From Candidatus Paenalcaligenes intestinipullorum (lineage in GTDB: Bacteria > Pseudomonadota > Gammaproteobacteria > Burkholderiales > Burkholderiaceae_B): 24,738 nucleotides of DNA. The translations under genes were made by a program, and so were the position numbers. Where the stretch lies: the NCBI GenBank assembly GCA_019120675.1, contig DWUQ01000141.1, positions 1-24,738 on the forward strand. The letters run 5' to 3'. A model generated the notes under the pieces. The model worked only from the letters and a program-made list of their open reading frames with translations, was not told where the DNA came from and searched no databases. This document shows positions 1 through 6,907 of the stretch, one piece after another (within the stretch, counting starts at the first letter, position 1; every line of letters starts with the position of its first letter).

Positions 1-20
1 GAATCCTTCTTCCCCAGCCA
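1..20 (+). tRNA. tRNA-Gln, 3' end only (cut by window edge)
   Basis: The first 20 bases read as the end of a tRNA: GAAT (end of the T-loop), CCTTC (3' side of the T-stem), TTCCCCA (3' acceptor strand), discriminator G and an encoded CCA. A72 with G73 is the tRNA-Gln pattern, in which base 1 is U. In Burkholderiales a tRNA-Gln gene typically sits just upstream of prs, which agrees. The anticodon lies outside the window, so the identity rests on the acceptor end and the context. Confidence 0.8.
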
Positions 21-49
21 TCTACTTCGACATAGCGTTCGAACACTGC

Positions 50-100
50 AAAGCTGTTGAGTCGTCCCCCAGGGGCTTCGGCCAACAGCTTTGTTTTTTA
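50..100 (+). terminator. Intrinsic terminator or attenuator between tRNA-Gln and prs
   Basis: A perfect 10-bp stem, AAAGCTGTTG (50-59) with CAACAGCTTT (83-92), is followed by GTTTTTTA. The interior can form a small UUCG-capped hairpin (GGC-TTCG-GCC, 74-83). This is a textbook rho-independent terminator for the tRNA transcript. It sits only about 25 bases before the prs start, so it may also limit read-through into prs. Confidence 0.8.
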
Positions 101-125
101 TTAAGCCTCTCAAAGTCCTCTCCTC

Positions 126-1076
126 ATGGCACAAGACCGTTTCAAGATTTTCACTGGCACTGCCAACCCTCGTTTGGCGGTAGATGTGGTTAATCACCTT
201 GACATGTCCTTGGGTAAAATGACTGTCGGCCGATTCTCTGACGGCGAAGTCATGGTTGAAATCAACGAAAACGTCCGCGGTCGCGATGTGTTTGTGCTTC
301 AGCCTACCTGTGCGCCCACCAATGACAATCTAATGGAAATTATGGTGATGGTGGATGCGCTGCGCCGCGCTTCTGCAGGTCGTATTACCGCCGCCATCCC
401 TTATTTTGGTTATGCCCGCCAAGACCGTCGCCCACGTTCAGCACGGGTCTCTATTTCCGCTAAGGTTGTGGCCAACATGCTCCAAGTCGCTGGTGTACAC
501 CGTGTCATGACCATGGACTTGCACGCGGATCAGATTCAGGGTTTTTTCGATATCCCCGTCGATAACATCTACGCTTCTCCCATTTTGTTGGGCGACATCT
601 GGCGCTGCAATTACAAAGACATGGTCGTCGTATCCCCTGATATCGGTGGGGTAGTGCGTGCGCGAGCGCTGGCCAAGCAGCTCGAAGCCGATTTAGCCAT
701 CATCGACAAGCGTCGGCCCCGTGCCAATGTGTCCGAGGTGATGAACCTGATCGGTGACGTCAAAGGCCGGACGTGCATCCTCATGGACGATATGGTCGAT
801 ACTGCGGGCACCTTGTGTAAGGCCGCCGAGGCCCTCAAAGAGCGCGGCGCGATTGCAGTCTACGCTTATTGCACCCACCCCGTATTGTCGGGCGAAGCGG
901 TTGAGCGTATTTCAAACTCTCAGCTCAACGAGTTGGTCGTCACCGACACCATTCCGTTATCGGCTGCGGCGCGTGAATGCGACAAAATCCGTCAGCTCTC
1001 TTGTGCATCGCTATTAGGCGAGACCATGCTACGTATTTCTAATGCAGAATCCGTCAGCTCTTTGTTTGTCGATTAA
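126..1076 (+). CDS. prs: Ribose-phosphate pyrophosphokinase (PRPP synthetase)
   Basis: Cytosolic enzyme that transfers pyrophosphate from ATP to ribose 5-phosphate, giving PRPP for purine, pyrimidine, histidine, tryptophan and NAD synthesis. The 316 residues match the usual family length. Visible landmarks are the N-terminal FTGxANPxLA segment, the catalytic flexible-loop region YARQDRRPRS (97-105), the metal/ATP region MDLHADQIQGFF (130-141), and the PRPP-binding loop ILMDDMVDTAGTL (218-230). The ATG at 126 gives the normal N-terminus. No good Shine-Dalgarno is visible; the bases before the start are pyrimidine-rich (CCTCTCCTC). It lies downstream of tRNA-Gln and a terminator-like hairpin, and is followed by its own terminator before rplY. 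In Burkholderiales prs and rplY are usually adjacent, as here. Confidence 0.97.
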   Translation: MAQDRFKIFTGTANPRLAVDVVNHLDMSLGKMTVGRFSDGEVMVEINENVRGRDVFVLQPTCAPTNDNLMEIMVMVDALRRASAGRITAAIPYFGYARQDRRPRSARVSISAKVVANMLQVAGVHRVMTMDLHADQIQGFFDIPVDNIYASPILLGDIWRCNYKDMVVVSPDIGGVVRARALAKQLEADLAIIDKRRPRANVSEVMNLIGDVKGRTCILMDDMVDTAGTLCKAAEALKERGAIAVYAYCTHPVLSGEAVERISNSQLNELVVTDTIPLSAAARECDKIRQLSCASLLGETMLRISNAESVSSLFVD

Positions 1077-1082
1077 GTTTTC

Positions 1083-1110
1083 AGGCCTGCTGGTCGCGGC
1101 AGGCCTTTTT
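1083..1110 (+). terminator. Intrinsic terminator after prs
   Basis: AGGCCTGC (1083-1090) pairs with GCAGGCCT (1099-1106), an 8-bp GC-rich stem with an 8-base loop that runs into TTTTT. It lies 7 bases after the prs stop. A second small hairpin, GTGCTTG/CAAGCAC (1114-1131), follows in the rplY leader. Confidence 0.85.
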
Positions 1111-1166
1111 GTCGTGCTTGGTGTCAAGCACGAGTTTCGGTCATTAGACCATTTCGGAGTTTATTC

Positions 1167-1784
1167 ATGAAATTTTCAGCTTCTACACGTGACGTACAGG
1201 GTTCGGGTGCGAGCCGCCGCCTGCGTCGTGCTGGCCAAGTTCCTGCCATTATCTACGGTGGCGACAAAGAGCCTCAAGTGATTGCTCTTGATCACAACCA
1301 GATCTATCACGATTTGCGCAAAGACGCTTTCCACTCCTCAATTTTGACAATTGATGTGGACGGCAAAGGCCAGCAAGTTTTATTGCGTGCTGTACAGTGG
1401 CACCCCTACAAGCAGCAAGTGTTGCACGTTGACTTCCAGCGTGTACGCGCTGGCGAAAAGATCACCACTCGCGTACCCCTCAACTACATCAACGGTGATG
1501 ACTCACCTGCAGTGAAGTTGCACAGCCAAGTTATTAGCCACGTTGCGGTAGATTTAGAAATTACGTGCTTGCCCAAAGACTTGCCTGTCAGCATCGAAGT
1601 TGATTTGGCAAATCTCGAAGCGGGTATGAACTTCACTTTGGCACAGCTTGAGCTGCCCGCCGGTGTGGAGTACGTTGGTACCGAGGAAGACCCACTGTTA
1701 GCCGCTGCATTAGCCGTACGTGGTAGCGCCGCTGCAGACGAAGGCGAAGACGACGCTGAAGGCGAAGAAGCCGCCGCTGAGTAA
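1167..1784 (+). CDS. rplY: 50S ribosomal protein L25/general stress protein Ctc
   Basis: 5S rRNA-binding protein of the large ribosomal subunit, of the long Ctc/TL5 type: an N-terminal L25 domain (about residues 1-92, starting MKFSASTRDVQGSGASRR, with the VPAIIYGG segment) plus a C-terminal TL5-like beta domain (about 95-185). The last 20 or so residues are an Ala/Glu/Asp-rich acidic tail, common in betaproteobacterial versions. At 205 residues it is normal for this type. The ATG is preceded by CGGAG (1155-1159) at 7-base spacing. It is flanked by terminators, so it may be its own transcription unit between prs and pth. Confidence 0.95.
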   Translation: MKFSASTRDVQGSGASRRLRRAGQVPAIIYGGDKEPQVIALDHNQIYHDLRKDAFHSSILTIDVDGKGQQVLLRAVQWHPYKQQVLHVDFQRVRAGEKITTRVPLNYINGDDSPAVKLHSQVISHVAVDLEITCLPKDLPVSIEVDLANLEAGMNFTLAQLELPAGVEYVGTEEDPLLAAALAVRGSAAADEGEDDAEGEEAAAE

Positions 1785-1796
1785 TCGCGCTTCTGT

Positions 1797-1873
1797 ACCC
1801 GCTGTCGATCTTTAGTCAGGCGGGTTCGTTGAGCAAACAACCCCTGAGGGTCTCGTACCTTCAGGGGTTTGTT
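1797..1873 (+). terminator. Tandem hairpins after rplY, the second a terminator
   Basis: First hairpin: ACCCGC (1797-1802) with GCGGGT (1820-1825). Second and stronger: CCCCTGA (1841-1847) with TCAGGGG (1861-1867), followed by TTTGTTGT, with flanking ACAA/TTGT able to extend the stem. The second has the shape of an intrinsic terminator for rplY. pth begins about 50 bases further on. Confidence 0.75.
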
Positions 1874-1919
1874 GTATACAGTGCAGTGTGCGGTGCAGGC
1901 TGTACAGAGTTAATAATGA

Positions 1920-2522
1920 GTGCCCATTATGGAACCAATACGCTTAGTGGTGGGGCTAGGAAACCCCGGTGCCAAATATGAACTGACCCGTCATAATGCT
2001 GGGTTTTGGTTGGCAGATCAGTTGGCCGATCAACTGGGCGCCAGCTTTACACTTGATAAAAACTTCAACGCTTGGGTCGCTAAAGCTCGCCATAAAAATG
2101 AAGTAATTATTATTGCTAAACCGACCACCTATATGAATCGTTCGGGGTAGGCGGTAGGGCCGTTGATGCGGTTTTTTAAATTCGCACCCGAACAGCTGCT
2201 GGTCTTGCACGACGAGCTGGACCTAATGCCCGGCCAAGTTCGTTTAAAATTGGGTGGAGGTCATGCGGGGCATAACGGCTTACGCGATATTCAACGAGTA
2301 TTGGGTACCCCTGCCTATTGGCGCTTGCGTTTAGGCATCGGTCATCCTAGAACCCTAGGTTTACCGCATGACGTGGCGAATTTTGTATTGTCCATGCCCC
2401 AGAATGCCGAGCTTCAAGCCATCAATGAAATGCTCGATCGGTGCTATCATCAATTGCCGCGTTTGTTGGATGGCCAAGTGGAGGCGGTGACTATGGCTTT
2501 GCATACTGATCCACCCAAATAA
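1920..2522 (+). pseudogene. pth: Peptidyl-tRNA hydrolase gene interrupted by one in-frame amber stop
   Basis: Pth releases tRNA from prematurely dissociated peptidyl-tRNAs and is normally essential. Read through base 2148, the frame gives a complete Pth of usual length (about 199 codons): GLGNPG with catalytic-site Asn, RHNAGFW with the catalytic His, the TTYMNRSG tRNA-binding segment, HDELDL with the conserved Asp, and GGGHAGHNGLR. The frame is broken at 2148-2150 by TAG directly after MNRSG. Relatives usually have Lys, Gln or Glu there, so CAG to TAG is the simplest explanation. The next ATG (2163) would give a fragment lacking the catalytic His; the upstream 76-residue piece lacks the Asp and the second half of the site. 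Start is GTG 1920 or ATG 1929. Possible explanations are a sequencing error, a real mutation with suppression, or another Pth or rescue factor elsewhere. Confidence 0.9.
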
Positions 2523-2553
2523 AGCCAATCCTTTAGCGTTACCTTGTTCAAGC

Positions 2554-3402
2554 ATGCCAAATTCTACACGTCCTATGACCTTTAGAGCCGAGCTCAAAGA
2601 CTTTGCTCAGTTTCTGCGTGCCCCGAATTTTCGTCGTGTGCCACGAGCCAAGCCGCCTGTGTCGACGTCTGCGATTGCGGTGGATTGGTGGGGATGCTTT
2701 CGATTGGCACATGTATGGAAATGGGCCATTTGCTTGTGGGTGGTCAACATTTTTGTGCTGGCCCCTTTAGCCATGGCCGCGATGCAAAGCTCAGGAGCTG
2801 AGCATCGGTTGGATTTAACGCGCATTCCTTGGCTATTGGTCGTGTTCTGGGCCCCGCTGGTGGAGGAGTTGGTGTTTCGTTATGGACTACGACGACCCAC
2901 ACAAATACTTTGGCTGCTGCCTTTGGCCGCTTGGATGATGGTCAGCGGTCCGGGACAGCCGCTGGTGATGGTGTGTCTGGCATTGTTGTTGGGGCTTTTG
3001 CTAGCGCCACCCGCGTGGTTAAGTGCTCGTAAGCCTTCGCATTCTAGCGCTTCAGCGCCTGTTGTACACAACTGGTATTGGTTAATTGGTTTAGCACCTA
3101 TGCCCTTGGCAGCAGGGCGGATCTATCGTCGTTACTTTAGTGTGGTGTTTTGGCTGTCAGCGGTCGCTTTTGCCGCGCTGCATTTATATAATTTTAACTT
3201 TGCCTCGGGCTCAGTCGGTTTGATGGTGGCACTGATGCTGGTCTTGCCGCAGTTTTGTACCGGCTTGGTGTTGGCATGGCTGCGCATACGACGCGGTATG
3301 GGCAGTGCGGTGTTGTTGCATGCGGTATTTAATGGTGGCCCTGTGCTCATTGTTTGGGTCATTTTGCAGCTGGTAGGCGAAGCGGCCTTAAAGGCATCGT
3401 AG
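2554..3402 (+). CDS. CPBP family intramembrane glutamic protease
   Basis: Predicted polytopic inner-membrane protein of 282 residues in the CPBP/Abi (CAAX-protease-like, Rce1-related) family. All three signature motifs are visible: EELVFRYGLR with Glu104-Glu105 and Arg109, FAALH (Phe206, His210), and HAVFN (His256, Asn260). Hydrophobic segments lie at about 56-76, 92-103, 115-130, 136-156, 196-212, 222-245 and 262-275. The N-terminal 50 residues are basic and probably cytoplasmic. It starts 31 bases after the pth stop with no clear ribosome-binding site, so it may be coupled to pth transcription. The substrate is unknown; family members process prenylated proteins, bacteriocins or regulators, and nothing here tells which. 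Confidence 0.85.
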   Translation: MPNSTRPMTFRAELKDFAQFLRAPNFRRVPRAKPPVSTSAIAVDWWGCFRLAHVWKWAICLWVVNIFVLAPLAMAAMQSSGAEHRLDLTRIPWLLVVFWAPLVEELVFRYGLRRPTQILWLLPLAAWMMVSGPGQPLVMVCLALLLGLLLAPPAWLSARKPSHSSASAPVVHNWYWLIGLAPMPLAAGRIYRRYFSVVFWLSAVAFAALHLYNFNFASGSVGLMVALMLVLPQFCTGLVLAWLRIRRGMGSAVLLHAVFNGGPVLIVWVILQLVGEAALKAS

Positions 3403-3476
3403 ACCACGGTTTTTATTTTTAGCTCTCACTTAGTTTAGGCTAGGGTGCGAGCCTATGTTTTTATATCAGGAACGTT

Positions 3477-4568
3477 ATGTCTCTTCAATGTGGCATTGTC
3501 GGCTTACCTAACGTGGGTAAGTCTACGCTTTTTAATGCATTAACCAAAGCGGGCATCGCCGCTGAGAACTACCCCTTTTGCACCATCGAGCCTAATGTGG
3601 GCGTCGTCGAAGTGCCCGATGAGCGCCTTAATCCTCTAGCTGAAATTGTAAAACCTGAGCGTGTGCTGCCCGCAGTGGTTGAGTTTGTGGACATTGCTGG
3701 TTTAGTCGCTGGCGCGTCCGAAGGTGAAGGCTTAGGCAACCAGTTTTTAGGTAATATCCGCGAGACAGACGCCATCGTGCATGTGGTGCGCTGCTTTGAA
3801 GACGACAACGTGGTGCACGTCTCTGGTCAGGTCGACCCGATCTCGGACATTGAGGTGATCCATACCGAATTAGCCTTGGCTGACTTAGCCAGTGCCGAAC
3901 GTGCCTTGCAGCGCCATGCTCGCTCCGCGCGCTCGGGCGACAAAGATTCCATTCGCTTGTGTGGTGCCCTCGAAAAAGTGATCGCTGCACTCAACAAAGG
4001 CGATGCAGTACGCAGTTTGGACTTTGATGAGGCCGAGCAAGAGGCCCTCAAACAATTCCACTTTATTACCGCCAAACCCACTATGTATGTGGCCAACGTC
4101 AAAGAAGACGGCTTTGACAACAACCCACATCTTGAAAAGGTTCAAGCCTACGCTGCTAAGGAAGGTTCCCCTGTCGTCGCCGTGTGTGCGGCAGTCGAAG
4201 CGGAAATTGCGCAGCTGGATGACGAGGACAAAGCTGTTTTCCTCGAAGATATGGGCATGACTGAGCCAGGCTTGAATCGTGTCATTCGGGCCGGTTATAA
4301 GCTCCTAGGCTTGCAGACGTACTTTACCGCTGGGGTGAAAGAAGTCCGTGCATGGACTGTGCCCGTGGGTGCTACAGCTCCCCAAGCAGCAGGTGTGATT
4401 CATACCGACTTTGAGCGGGGCTTTATTCGTGCGCAAACCATCGCCTACGAAGACTTCGTGCAATTCAAAGGCGAGCAAGGCGCTAAAGAAGCCGGCAAGA
4501 TGCGTGCCGAAGGCAAAGACTACATCGTCAAAGACGGGGATGTGTTGAATTTCTTGTTTAATGTGTAA
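3477..4568 (+). CDS. ychF: Redox-regulated P-loop ATPase YchF (OLA1 family)
   Basis: Cytosolic Obg-family nucleotidase that prefers ATP and associates with ribosomes; in E. coli it dampens the oxidative-stress response. The 363 residues match the family. The P-loop is GLPNVGKST (9-17), switch II/G3 is DIAGLVAGASEGEGLGN (72-88), and the G4 position reads NVKED (about 206-210) rather than NKxD, which is the known reason for ATP preference. The last 80 or so residues form the TGS domain (starts near LLGLQTYFTAG). AGGAA at 3468-3472 lies 4 bases before the ATG. It completes the pth to ychF block that is conserved across many proteobacteria. Confidence 0.97.
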   Translation: MSLQCGIVGLPNVGKSTLFNALTKAGIAAENYPFCTIEPNVGVVEVPDERLNPLAEIVKPERVLPAVVEFVDIAGLVAGASEGEGLGNQFLGNIRETDAIVHVVRCFEDDNVVHVSGQVDPISDIEVIHTELALADLASAERALQRHARSARSGDKDSIRLCGALEKVIAALNKGDAVRSLDFDEAEQEALKQFHFITAKPTMYVANVKEDGFDNNPHLEKVQAYAAKEGSPVVAVCAAVEAEIAQLDDEDKAVFLEDMGMTEPGLNRVIRAGYKLLGLQTYFTAGVKEVRAWTVPVGATAPQAAGVIHTDFERGFIRAQTIAYEDFVQFKGEQGAKEAGKMRAEGKDYIVKDGDVLNFLFNV

Positions 4569-4648
4569 ATAACTAACTCCGTTCATCTTGTTCGGAGAAG
4601 CACTAAAAAGCCCAGTAACTCAAAGTTTGGCTCTACAGCATTAGCAGG

Positions 4649-4760
4649 GGATGGCCGGTTTATACACACGATTAATCACGCCATCCTAACTGCAGTGCGC
4701 CTTGTCCCTTAGTTTGGGTTCCGGGCCGAGGGGCAAGGCGCTTTCTAAAACCGGTAATCC
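4649..4760. other. Structured intergenic region with strong 12-bp hairpin (ychF/cynT)
   Basis: The 284-base gap 4569-4852 holds no convincing gene. It contains a 12-bp hairpin, GCGCCTTGTCCC (4697-4708) with GGGGCAAGGCGC (4730-4741, one G-T pair), followed by TTTCT on the plus strand. Around it, GGAT-2-CCGGTTT (4649-4661) can pair with AAACCGG-2-ATCC (4748-4760), closing a 112-base domain. GGATGGC (4649-4655) could instead pair with GCCATCC (4680-4686). It could be a distal terminator for ychF or a small structured RNA; the strand is undecided. Confidence 0.45.
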
Positions 4761-4852
4761 AGAGTTTAGTACCATAATGAAAGTAATTCGTGCTTTAGGC
4801 CTACAGCTTCATGTAGCCATTGCTGGGGCTTAAGCCTACCTCACTTAACAAC

Positions 4853-5512
4853 CTAGTCTTTAGGGAGCCAACACACCGGCGCAGCCGTCGTATCGGGGTG
4901 CTCCGCCAGTTGCACAAACTTCATGGAGGCGCCGTCGTAGGCTTCGATGGTGCCGCTTTCAATATCAAACACCCAGCCGTGTAAGTTCAAACGAGCTTCG
5001 GACAACGCCAAGCGCACCGATGGGTGGGTCTGGATATTTGCTAACTGGGCAATGACATTTTCGCGCACCATCGACGCGATGCGCTCTTGCTCGTTGGCGT
5101 GCTCGCGGGCTTCGTTTACTAAACGTGCCGAATCCGCATAGCGTAACCAATGCTCCACCGCAGGCATATGGCCTAGGCATTGACAGGTGGCAATGGCAGT
5201 CATCGCCCCACAGTCAGAATGGCCGCAAATCACCACATCGCGTACGCCTAGCTTTGACACCGCGTACTCCACCGATGCTGTCACCCCGCCTGGCTCTGGC
5301 CCATACGAGGGCACGATATTTCCCGCATTGCGAATCACAAACAGCTCACCAGGCTCGCGCTGCGTGACCAGCTCGGGCACGATACGGCTGTCGGAGCAGG
5401 AAATAAATAGAGCGCGGGGATTTTGGTTGGTAGCGAGATTTTTGAAAAGATTCTCGCGTTGTGGATAGGCTTCTTTTTGAAATTTTAAAAAGCCTTCGAT
5501 TATTGCTTTCAT
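4853..5512 (-). CDS. cynT: Beta-class carbonic anhydrase, CynT type
   Basis: Zinc enzyme interconverting CO2 and bicarbonate in the cytosol. From the ATG at 5512 the protein has 219 residues, the same as E. coli CynT, and begins MKAIIEGFLKFQKEAYP in close agreement with it. Zinc ligands are Cys39 (SCSDSR, with Asp41-Arg43), His98 and Cys101 (CGHSDCGAM). The frame is open 14 codons further upstream, but AGGA at 5519-5522 sits 6 bases before the 5512 ATG and decides the start. E. coli CynT supplies bicarbonate to cyanase, but no cyanase (cynS) or cyanate transporter lies in this window, so it is probably a general housekeeping anhydrase here. It is divergent from the choloylglycine hydrolase family gene. 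Confidence 0.93.
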   Translation of the reverse strand: MKAIIEGFLKFQKEAYPQRENLFKNLATNQNPRALFISCSDSRIVPELVTQREPGELFVIRNAGNIVPSYGPEPGGVTASVEYAVSKLGVRDVVICGHSDCGAMTAIATCQCLGHMPAVEHWLRYADSARLVNEAREHANEQERIASMVRENVIAQLANIQTHPSVRLALSEARLNLHGWVFDIESGTIEAYDGASMKFVQLAEHPDTTAAPVCWLPKD

Positions 5513-5621
5513 CTGAGGTCCTTGGACTACTGCTTCAAAGCAGGCTGACGCCATGCGTGGCGAGCCTTGCTCACATAACTTAGCTTTGTGTAAGAGAAGT
5601 ATGGGGTTATATTGTCGATGA

Positions 5622-5646
5622 GTTACGCAAATTAAACAGACGTAAC
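5622..5646. promoter_or_regulatory. Perfect dyad in the cynT / hydrolase divergent promoter region
   Basis: GTTACG (5622-5627) and CGTAAC (5641-5646) form a perfect 6-13-6 inverted repeat. It sits about midway between the cynT start (5512) and the hydrolase start (5702). A looser outer pair, GGGTTA (5604-5609) and TAACCC (5643-5648), overlaps it. The size suits a dimeric repressor or LysR-type site, but no regulator gene is adjacent and the assignment is a guess. Confidence 0.3.
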
Positions 5647-5701
5647 CCTGATTGGAATGTGGTCACTGAAAGGGCGATTTTTAACTAGAAAAAGGAATTA
5701 T

Positions 5702-6859
5702 ATGCGGAAAAAAGTTCAGCGTCTGGCTTTAAGTGTAGCAGTAGCCTCCATGGCCTTAAGCCCCTTAGCGCAAGCGTGTACCGCTTTGCTTTACAACGAC
5801 AAGCAGGGCAACAGCTACGTAGGCCGCACCTTAGAGCTGCCCATGGAGCTGCCGTATTACTTGGCGTACTCCCCAGTGGGCACCAGTTTTGGTTCTGAGG
5901 CCGATCATCATCACCCGTTAACTTTTACAGCTAAATACGACTTTGTATCCATTGGTCTGCCCGATTTTAGTGTTAAAGATCTAAAAGTCATTGATGGTAT
6001 TAACGACCAAGGCTTGGCTTTTAGCTTGTTGGCCTTTCCAGCCACCAAAGGGCCCATCGATAGCGCCAACAAAACCCAAGCTGTACTGGCTGCGATTGAT
6101 CTAGGTGCATGGAGCCTTGCGCAATTTGCCACTGTTGCAGAAGTGAAAAAAGCCCTAGAGACTCAGCCCACTCAAGTCACCGAGCTGCTGCCATTTGATG
6201 TGCTGGACACACCGTTTCACTATATTTTGCACGATGCCACCGGGGCCTCCATTGTGATCGAATACGCGGATGGCCAGCAAAATGTCTACGATAACCCTAT
6301 CGGCGTCATGACCAACGGTCCAGAGTTCCCCTGGCATCTAAAAAACTTGGACAACTACACCTTTTTAAATAATAAAGACGTGTCCACCTCCAGCTTCCGT
6401 GGTCAGCATTTTTCGCAACCTGACACCGGTATTGCGACCGTTGCGTTACCGGCTTCCAATACCGCAGTAGGACGCTTTGTGCGCGCGACGTACTACAGCC
6501 AATACGCTGAGCAAGCCAAAACACCCACCGAAGCTGTGACAACCTTAGCGCACGTCATGAACAACTTTGATCGCCCACGCGGCATCACCATGGACTCGCG
6601 CTTTGACAGCGGAGCCGCCAACGCCGTAGCCCCCGAAGTTGTTGGCCACCCTGGCTACATTTCGGAATACACCACCTGGACCAGCCTGCGCGATTTAAAG
6701 CAAAAGCACTATTATGTGCGCACCTATAAAAACGGCATGCACTACAGCAAAATTGACCTCAGCCAGCTCAAAGGAGGGGCGTCGAGCGCAATTAAGCTCA
6801 GCGATGCGGCCGAGGCCAATGAGCTGGATATTACGAGCCAGCTTAACGTGGGGGAGTAA
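5702..6859 (+). CDS. Secreted choloylglycine hydrolase / penicillin V acylase family amidase
   Basis: N-terminal-nucleophile hydrolase cleaving a linear amide (bile salts, penicillin V or N-acyl homoserine lactones in characterised relatives). From the ATG at 5702 (AAGGA at 5692-5696) it has 385 residues. Residues 1-25 are a Sec signal peptide ending LAQA, and the next residue, Cys26, is the expected nucleophile (CTALLY), so signal-peptide removal alone would expose it. Other active-site matches to bile salt hydrolase numbering are Arg42 (Arg18; GRTLEL), Asn205 (Asn175; MTNGPEF) and Arg261 (Arg228; GRFVRATYY). The position of Asp21 is Glu45, which is unusual for bile salt hydrolases. It is probably periplasmic. 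The substrate cannot be read from sequence. It is convergent with the antiporter gene, 48 bases away. The frame is open upstream to 5657 but lacks a better start. Confidence 0.87.
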   Translation: MRKKVQRLALSVAVASMALSPLAQACTALLYNDKQGNSYVGRTLELPMELPYYLAYSPVGTSFGSEADHHHPLTFTAKYDFVSIGLPDFSVKDLKVIDGINDQGLAFSLLAFPATKGPIDSANKTQAVLAAIDLGAWSLAQFATVAEVKKALETQPTQVTELLPFDVLDTPFHYILHDATGASIVIEYADGQQNVYDNPIGVMTNGPEFPWHLKNLDNYTFLNNKDVSTSSFRGQHFSQPDTGIATVALPASNTAVGRFVRATYYSQYAEQAKTPTEAVTTLAHVMNNFDRPRGITMDSRFDSGAANAVAPEVVGHPGYISEYTTWTSLRDLKQKHYYVRTYKNGMHYSKIDLSQLKGGASSAIKLSDAAEANELDITSQLNVGE

Positions 6860-6907
6860 GCGTCAAAGTTATTCTTCATGCCAATGGTCGTGTTCGCTAC
6901 ACTCCCC

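Noticed and set aside
2148..2150. Recoding of TAG as an amino acid in this organism
   Set aside because: TAG serves as the ordinary stop of the CPBP protease, mdtP-like, moaA and moaE genes in the same window, and there is no pyrrolysine machinery in sight.
1920..2522. Two separate small genes (1920-2150 and 2163-2522) in place of pth
   Set aside because: Both pieces lie in the same frame and together make one complete Pth of normal length; neither alone holds the whole active site.
5702..6859. Lipoprotein reading of the choloylglycine hydrolase N-terminus because Cys follows the signal peptide
   Set aside because: The residues before Cys26 (L-A-Q-A) do not fit a lipobox, and the cysteine is needed as the free N-terminal nucleophile.
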